A stretch of 64,000 nt of DNA. It comes from Cephalopachus bancanus. Its lineage: Eukaryota; Chordata; Mammalia; Primates; Tarsiidae. Shown here piece after piece: positions 57,822 to 64,000 of this stretch. The notes beneath the pieces are model-generated. The model worked only from the letters and a program-made list of their open reading frames with translations. It ran no database searches and was not told the origin of the DNA. The DNA lies in NCBI GenBank assembly GCA_027257055.1, contig JAPVLO010000003.1:10605501-10669500 (forward strand). The letters run 5' to 3'. Position numbers and translations under genes: made by a program. Each line of letters opens with the position of its first letter. Within the stretch, counting starts at the first letter, position 1.

Positions 57822-58944
57822 AGGTGGTAACAAATAGAAGACCCCTGTGTCCCTCAGTCTGGACTAGCATAACCTGGAAAAGACCTTCAGGAATCACTGA
57901 CATCTTCTAAATAAGAAGCTGAGACCAGACAAGGGAAGGGGCTTGTCTAGATGACCAAATGGCCAGCAGCTGGTCCTCAATTTTTCCCACACCACCAGGA
58001 CAGGCAGCCCCAACTGAAAGTGTAATTCTATCATCCTAGCACCACAGGACCCCTTTGTTCCATCTAACTCTACTCTCCCAAACGGCATGCAGCCCTGGCA
58101 TCATCGTCTTGGAATTTGATCACTGGTTTGGTTGCCTTCTTCCTCTGTCTATTTGATATGGCCATCCAGGAAGAGAGTGCTGACAAGGCAGCCTTAAGCC
58201 CTGCACTGACAGAAATCAGGTGTCCTCGCTTCATAAAAGAAACATTAACCGATCCGATGGGAGCTGGAAGCAGAAGTGCTGACAAAGATGTAACTCCCAA
58301 GGATTCTATGGGGCAAGGAGAAAACCTTGTTCTCTTCTGATTTAGAGGCATTATGGGGTTTGCAGACAAGACAGAGAAGAAAGAGAGACCTCCAGGGTGG
58401 AGATCTCATTTGCTCAGCTGTGGGGAGCAAGGGAGGGGGGAATGAAAAGGAAGGCCATGCCCTTCTCTCTGTTCCCAGGGCACAGTCCAAGTCCTTATCC
58501 TTTCCCTTCTGCCAAAGTATCCCCATTGCTTCTCCTCCTGTCTTTACTGTCTTCAGCCTCAATTTGCCCCCAGCTCAGTAGTTTTTCTAAATTGCTCGAC
58601 CATCATTTAGATGCCCCTAATTAAAATCCTTCAGTGGTTCCCTATTACTGTGTGTGAAATCCAAGCTTGGGTGACATACAGGACCTCCCCTAAGACCCTT
58701 TCTGCTACCTGAAGGTACCAATTTCCCCCCACAAAAGTGAATTCTGTTTTTATTTACAATGTAGTTCAGAGAATCTCTGGCAACGAAAAGATTCAAGAGA
58801 CAGCAGTGGGTGGTTGGATGGCAGGAGTGAGCCCTCTTTCTAGGAGAATCACCTTTCTTTCCACACCCACACATGCATCCCGCTCCGTTCCTTTCACAGA
58901 AAGTCAAATCTAGGTGGCACACGGTGACTGAGATGTTCTGTTTC
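57822..58944. other. Unique-looking intergenic DNA, no gene
   Basis: Moderate-GC sequence with overlapping frames on both strands (57894-58088 -, 58070-58369 -, 58245-58562 -, 58327-58624 +). They contradict each other and have no domain signature. 58,617-58,700 has an L2-like scrap ('attaaaatccttcagtggtt'). Confidence 0.4.
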
Positions 58945-59380
58945 ATGACCAGTGCTATCTGAGACCATGGACTTAAGAGATGAATCAGATACAGTCCCTA
59001 CCCTCAAAGAACCCACAATCTGATGGAGGAAAAAGAAATAGAGACAACTATCATGGGGCTATCTTAGAAGTCTGCTCAAAGTGCTCTGGGTAGGGGTAGG
59101 GAGCCAGAGATTCTAACTATATGTGGAGGAATTAGGAATATTTGGGATAGTCCTTGGAGGATAATTAACAAAAAAAGAGGACCTAAAGAACTTTTTCTTT
59201 ATTATAAACCATGTGCAAAGGCTTGTAAAAGACACAGAGTGTGGAATGTCAAGAAAACAAGGCATAAATGAATAGAAAGGGTGGGGCAAGGGAAGAGATT
59301 TCACTGGATTCAGGACCTCACATAGTGTCATCAGATCTCCTCTCTCTCTCCATCTCCCTTGTCTCTTCTTCCCTGACATT
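58945..59380 (-). mobile_element. L2 fragment, antisense
   Basis: 'gaatcagatacagtccctac', 'cctcaaagaacccacaatct' and 'gatggaggaaaaagaaatag' match reverse-complement L2 at the left. The right end is uncertain. Confidence 0.45.
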
Positions 59381-59512
59381 GGTCTTCTTTTCTCTCATGT
59401 GGAGGAGCATCTTCCTTGTGAGTAGGAGAAGACGATGGCATGTGTAGAGGCAGTTTCAGTCCATCATCACAACTGTAGGAACTCTGAGGAAAGAATCTTC
59501 TTCTCACTGTGT

Positions 59513-59865
59513 ATCTTCATCAGTTTGGATTTCTATAACAAAGCCTCACATACTGGGTGGCTTAAACTTCAAACAGCTATTTCTCACAGTTCTGGAGGCT
59601 AGGAAGCCAGAGATCAGGGAGCTGGCATGGCTGGGTCTGGTGATGGCCTTCTTCTGGGTTGCAGCCTGCCGACTTCTCATCCACATATGATAGAAAAAGT
59701 GAGCTAGCTCTCCAGCTTTCTCTTATAAGGTCACTGTTAACATTGAGGGCTCCACCTTCATGACCTACTTGCCTCCCATAGGCCCACCTCCAAATAGCAC
59801 CACATTGAGGGTTAGATTTCAACATATGAATTTTGGAGGAACACAAACATTCAATCCCCAACACA
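59513..59865 (+). mobile_element. LTR-like old repeat, copy 2
   Basis: 'actgggtggcttaaacttca', 'tctcacagttctggaggcta', 'tttcaacatatgaattttgg' and 'aggaacacaaacattcaatc' identify the same family as 29,497-29,929. The minus-strand frame 59577-59912 is repeat-derived. Confidence 0.75.
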
Positions 59866-61325
59866 GTGTCAGTGTACATTAATCCTGAGGAAGAACTCAG
59901 ATTGGCCCACATATCACGTGCCTACCTCTAGGACTAACTTTTGTTCACCACTATGGAGGACATGGTCAAGCAGACCCAGGTAACATGATAAGGGCAGGAC
60001 TCTAAGATGACTGATCTCTCCAACATCACATGGTCAGAGTAAAGGAGGAGCAGTTCTTTAAAGGAAGATGGATTGCTATTATCAGAATACAGATAAAGGT
60101 TTGGGATAGAAAAAACTCTAGATGTCCATTTCATCTGTAGGCTCTCCTCTTTCAAGGACACCTTGGATGACTTTCTGGAAATACCACAGATTTCCTGACC
60201 TTCTCTTTATCAAGAGGACTTGCACATAGCATCCCCTCAATGAATGTCTATTGATAACTATTTTGTCATATGTAAAAAAGAAAAATAAGAAATAAAGATA
60301 GAGATTAAATAAAAATAATAATGTGGCAAGCTGGAAACTCAGACACCGTATTAGCTTTGAAAGAACTCATTTGGAAGAAATGTCTTGCTGCCCTTGGTGA
60401 ATCTGAAGAAAGAATAAGAAGACACTCAAAGAACATGTGGAGTATGTGCAGCTGCGTTTGCACCAGGAAGCAGGGCTCAGCTGAAGAGCTGCAGTCAGCA
60501 TCCGAGATAGGAGAAGCCTGTCCTGGCTTTGATGCTGCAGGGGATAATGGAGCCATAGTGCAAGCACAGGGCCTTTTATTGATGGGGGAAAAAGAAGCCA
60601 GCTGGGGTTTGTCTATAGCTGAGCTTCTGATTCTGTCCCATACTTTTGAAAAATACCCTCTTTGTTTCTTGGCTGCAGGTGGCACCTGTCATTACAAGGC
60701 ATGTAAATAGAATAGGCAGCCCTGGGCTACTTAAGAGATGCCCCTTCCTCAAATGAGTCGCAAACAGCTCTCTGAGTTCATCTTTCTTGCTTTCTCTCGT
60801 CCTGTGTTTTTCTCTCAATCAGAGGATTCAACTGAACAAGGAGGAGGATGGTGGCCACAGAACTCAGGCTCCAAGAAAGAGCCACTAACTTTTCTTACAA
60901 GATGATAACATCAAGTTTGCTATAGCCTCCTGTCTCATACTAAATCTCTAAGTGTTGTAGATAAAATATAAAAGAAAAAATAAGTCCAAAATGAGTTTCC
61001 AAACCAAGAAATGAATCTCCAGTGGGTTCAGAAGCCATGAATTCCTTAAAAGCAGAAAGCAAGTGGGATTGGTGTGAAAAAGAGAAACCACAATTCAAAA
61101 GGCATCAAGGGGGTTCTATTGAAAAAGATTCTACTTGCCCAGAAAGAGTAGAAACAACAAAGAAAGAAGAGGAGACCCAGGGTGACTGACCTGGTGCAAG
61201 GTAGTGCACCAATTTGACTCCCACTCCTAGGGCAGCTGGCTACTGCAGGAGTCTTGCCCTCTGGCAAATGATGCTGTAACATTTGAATTAGGGAGACAAG
61301 GCAGGACCACAGGTAACTGGTGACA
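59866..61325. other. Intergenic DNA, no gene called
   Basis: The plus frame 60321-60710 (129 codons) and minus frame 60305-60685 (126 codons) share the same DNA. A pyrimidine run plus AG ('tgtttcttggctgcag', ending about 60,678) looks like a splice acceptor, but no matching domain or donor supports an exon. From about 60,930 the sequence is A-rich and may be old L1. Confidence 0.4.
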
Positions 61326-61333
61326 CCCAAGAG

Positions 61334-61834
61334 CAGGGGTCCTCAAACTTTTAAAACAGGGGGCCAGTTCACTGTCCCTGAGACCGTTGGAGGGGCGGAC
61401 TATAGTTTAAAAAAAAAAAGGCGCCCCCTATCTGGAAAAAAAAAAAAAATAGACCTCCTAACTTCAGGGAAAAAAAGGTTCCCCTTAACGGCAAAAAAAA
61501 CCAAAAACAACAACAAAAAAAACGGCCCTACTAACTGCAAAATTTTTTAAAAAATAGTCCTCCTAACTTCAAAAAAAAAAAATAAATCCTAACTTGTTCT
61601 TACCTCGGTCCTCAGGCAGCAGCAGGCTCTGCACAGGCAAGGTTGTGACTCGTCCGATCACACCCGAGACTGAGAGGAGGAGTCGAGAGACAGAGAGAAG
61701 GAGGGGAGTCGGAGAGTGCCACGCACATTCCACACATGCGCACTGCGGGCCGCTGCTAGGCAGGACCTGGTGGGCCGGATAAATGTCCTGGGCGGGCCGC
61801 ATGTGGCCCGCGGGCCGTAGTTTGAGGACCCCTG
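61334..61834. mobile_element. Non-autonomous hAT transposon (MITE-like), 501 bp
   Basis: The ends are perfect 16-bp inverted repeats (caggggtcctcaaact at 61334-61349, complement at 61819-61834), flanked by a perfect 8-bp target duplication cccaagag (61326-61333 and 61835-61842). An 8-bp duplication and CAG...CTG termini define the hAT superfamily. There is no transposase frame, so it must have been moved by an enzyme supplied in trans. Frames such as 61569-61910 (-) lie in it by chance. Intact ends imply insertion far more recent than the human hAT fossils. Confidence 0.95.
61420..61600 (+). repeat. Internal A-tract repeats of the hAT element
   Basis: Alternates A runs of 7-14 with a 14-20-base unit: tagacctcctaacttcaggg, ggttccccttaacggc, cggccctactaactgc, tagtcctcctaacttc and taaatcctaacttg. 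The units share a ct-actaac core, so this looks like a decayed minisatellite with a period of about 30 bp. Confidence 0.8.
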
Positions 61835-61842
61835 CCCAAGAG

Positions 61843-62157
61843 AAAGGAGAGCATCCAGAGCACAAGTCACCACACACCGCTATTCTGACACAGGTCCCAC
61901 TATTTCCCAAACATCAGTGAAAAGGGAGAGTACAATCCAGGAAACACATCCACTCCACCTCCCAAACGTGCTGCAAGAACAAACAGAGCACAGCCAAACA
62001 GAAACTCAGCTGCAAAGACAGATGCACAGCCCACTCTCACCAAATAAATTGAGGAAAGTCAATACTATGAAAAACAGCAAACTTCAACTCAGAACCTGTA
62101 CCACTGAATCACAAGGGTAAGAATAAGCAGAACATGAGTCTTGAATAAGAAAAATTA
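61843..62157 (+). mobile_element. Old L1M 5'-region sequence, left of the retrocopy
   Basis: A-rich, sense-oriented L1M-like sequence ('agcatccagagcac', 'ggaaacacatccactccacc') that ends in the left target duplication of the GAPDH retrocopy. Family assignment is weak. Confidence 0.4.
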
Positions 62158-63421
<1,264 letters not shown>

Positions 63422-63423
63422 TA

Positions 63424-64000
63424 AATCGACACAGAGATAAAGGATTTATAGTGGTAAAATATCAACTAGAGATCATGAAAATTAAAAAGAAATTAGTCAA
63501 TGAATGTAAAGGAAAGAAGCCAACATATTGCTTGTGTGGTAGAATGGACACAACTGTAAAAAGAATTAGTGGGCTGGAAAACTGAGCTTAGGAATTCTCA
63601 TAGAAAGCAGCAAAAAGGTATAAAAAGATTAGAATAGCTAAAGAAAGAGTAAAGATCATGGAAAACAGATTCCAGATTTTTAAAATCCATCTAATAGATG
63701 TTCTAGAAGAAATGAATCTTTAAAGAAATAATAAAAGTTCCCAAACTAAAGAAAGACGAGGTGCTCAGCAAGAATAGAACAACTTCACATATGTAAATTT
63801 TAGAACCCAAATGGGGAAAGGAAATCAGAGAATCACCCAGAAAAAGAAAAGCAAATTCACCAACAAAGGAAGAAGAGTCAGATTACCATCAGCCATTGCT
63901 TTAGCTACATGAAAAATAAAAAGAAATTCTAGGTGAAATGCATTTCAAGCCAAGAGTTCTATGATCAGTCAAAATTTTACTGGAAAATAAAGGCTTAAAG
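63424..64000 (+). mobile_element. Old L1M 5'-region fragment, sense, runs off the end
   Basis: 'cccaaactaaagaaagacga', 'tttagaacccaaatgggg', 'aagagtcagattaccatcag' and 'ccaagagttctatgatcagt' follow the ancient L1M 5' region order ('cctaacctaaagaaagaca...gaaaaccccaaagataaag...cctagaattctatacccag'). It continues beyond the window. Confidence 0.55.

Noticed and set aside
60305..60710. Overlapping 129-codon plus and 126-codon minus open frames with a splice-acceptor-like run near 60,678
   Set aside because: The frames contradict each other, contain no domain or motif, and no donor site or neighbouring exon could be matched. Length is within chance for 64 kb.
61334..61834. SPIN-family hAT
   Set aside because: The terminal sequence differs from the SPIN ends as I recall them (which begin cagcggttctcaac). 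Only superfamily-level hAT is supported.

Overview
The window looks like nuclear DNA from a primate and contains no functional gene that I can support. It is AT-rich and CpG-poor. It is packed with old mammalian repeats (MIR, L2, old L1, MER5-type, Tigger1) and with dimeric 7SL-derived Alu elements, which are restricted to primates. Two observations argue against an anthropoid such as human. Three of the four Alus share a right arm and tail unlike the usual human subfamilies. A hAT DNA transposon with perfect 8-bp target duplications and perfect terminal inverted repeats sits near 61.3-61.8 kb, and such elements are not expected to be this fresh in monkeys and apes. The Alu right arm looks haplorhine rather than lemur- or galago-like, so a tarsier is my best guess (inference, about 65 %).

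Layout. 1-15 kb: intergenic sequence with scattered MIR and L2 fragments in both orientations, one old Alu (5.65-5.95 kb), and a 116-bp retroposed insert (7.35 kb) that looks like a retroviral R segment. 15-21 kb: old L1 pieces, an Alu, a strong G-quadruplex motif followed by a 120-bp purine tract (18.85-19.1 kb), and MIR/L2. 21.27-23.96 kb: a nearly complete Tigger1 with a decayed pogo-type transposase gene. 24.9 kb: Alu. 26-27.6 kb: a 118-bp segment present twice, 1,512 bp apart. 28.7 and 34.1 kb: two related 77-78-bp retroposed R-like inserts, on either side of a nested block in which an old antisense L1 (29-34 kb) was interrupted by an LTR-like repeat and a younger sense L1. 39.5-43.4 kb: a 3.5-kb L1 carrying a fresh Alu and joined without a poly(A) tail to the 3' end of a second Tigger1. 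43.4-53 kb: MIR, L2 and unique sequence, with a 75-bp alternating purine-pyrimidine tract at 45.4 kb. 53.4-54.3 kb: two L1 3' ends side by side, the first with a 5' inversion. 55-60 kb: L2, MER5 and unique sequence. 61.3-61.8 kb: the hAT element. 62.16-63.41 kb: an intronless GAPDH retrocopy with three frameshifts and an 11-bp target duplication. The remainder is old L1 sequence.

The most interesting signal is the set of three tiny minus-strand inserts. Each is flanked by a 12-15-bp target duplication and ends in AATAAA plus a poly(A) tail. Two of them begin at nearly the same base. They read like capped, polyadenylated mini-transcripts of an LTR R region that were copied into the genome by L1 machinery, which would make them a SINE-like family. 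Repeat assignments rest on recalled consensus features, not on a database search, so boundaries of old repeats are accurate only to tens of bases.
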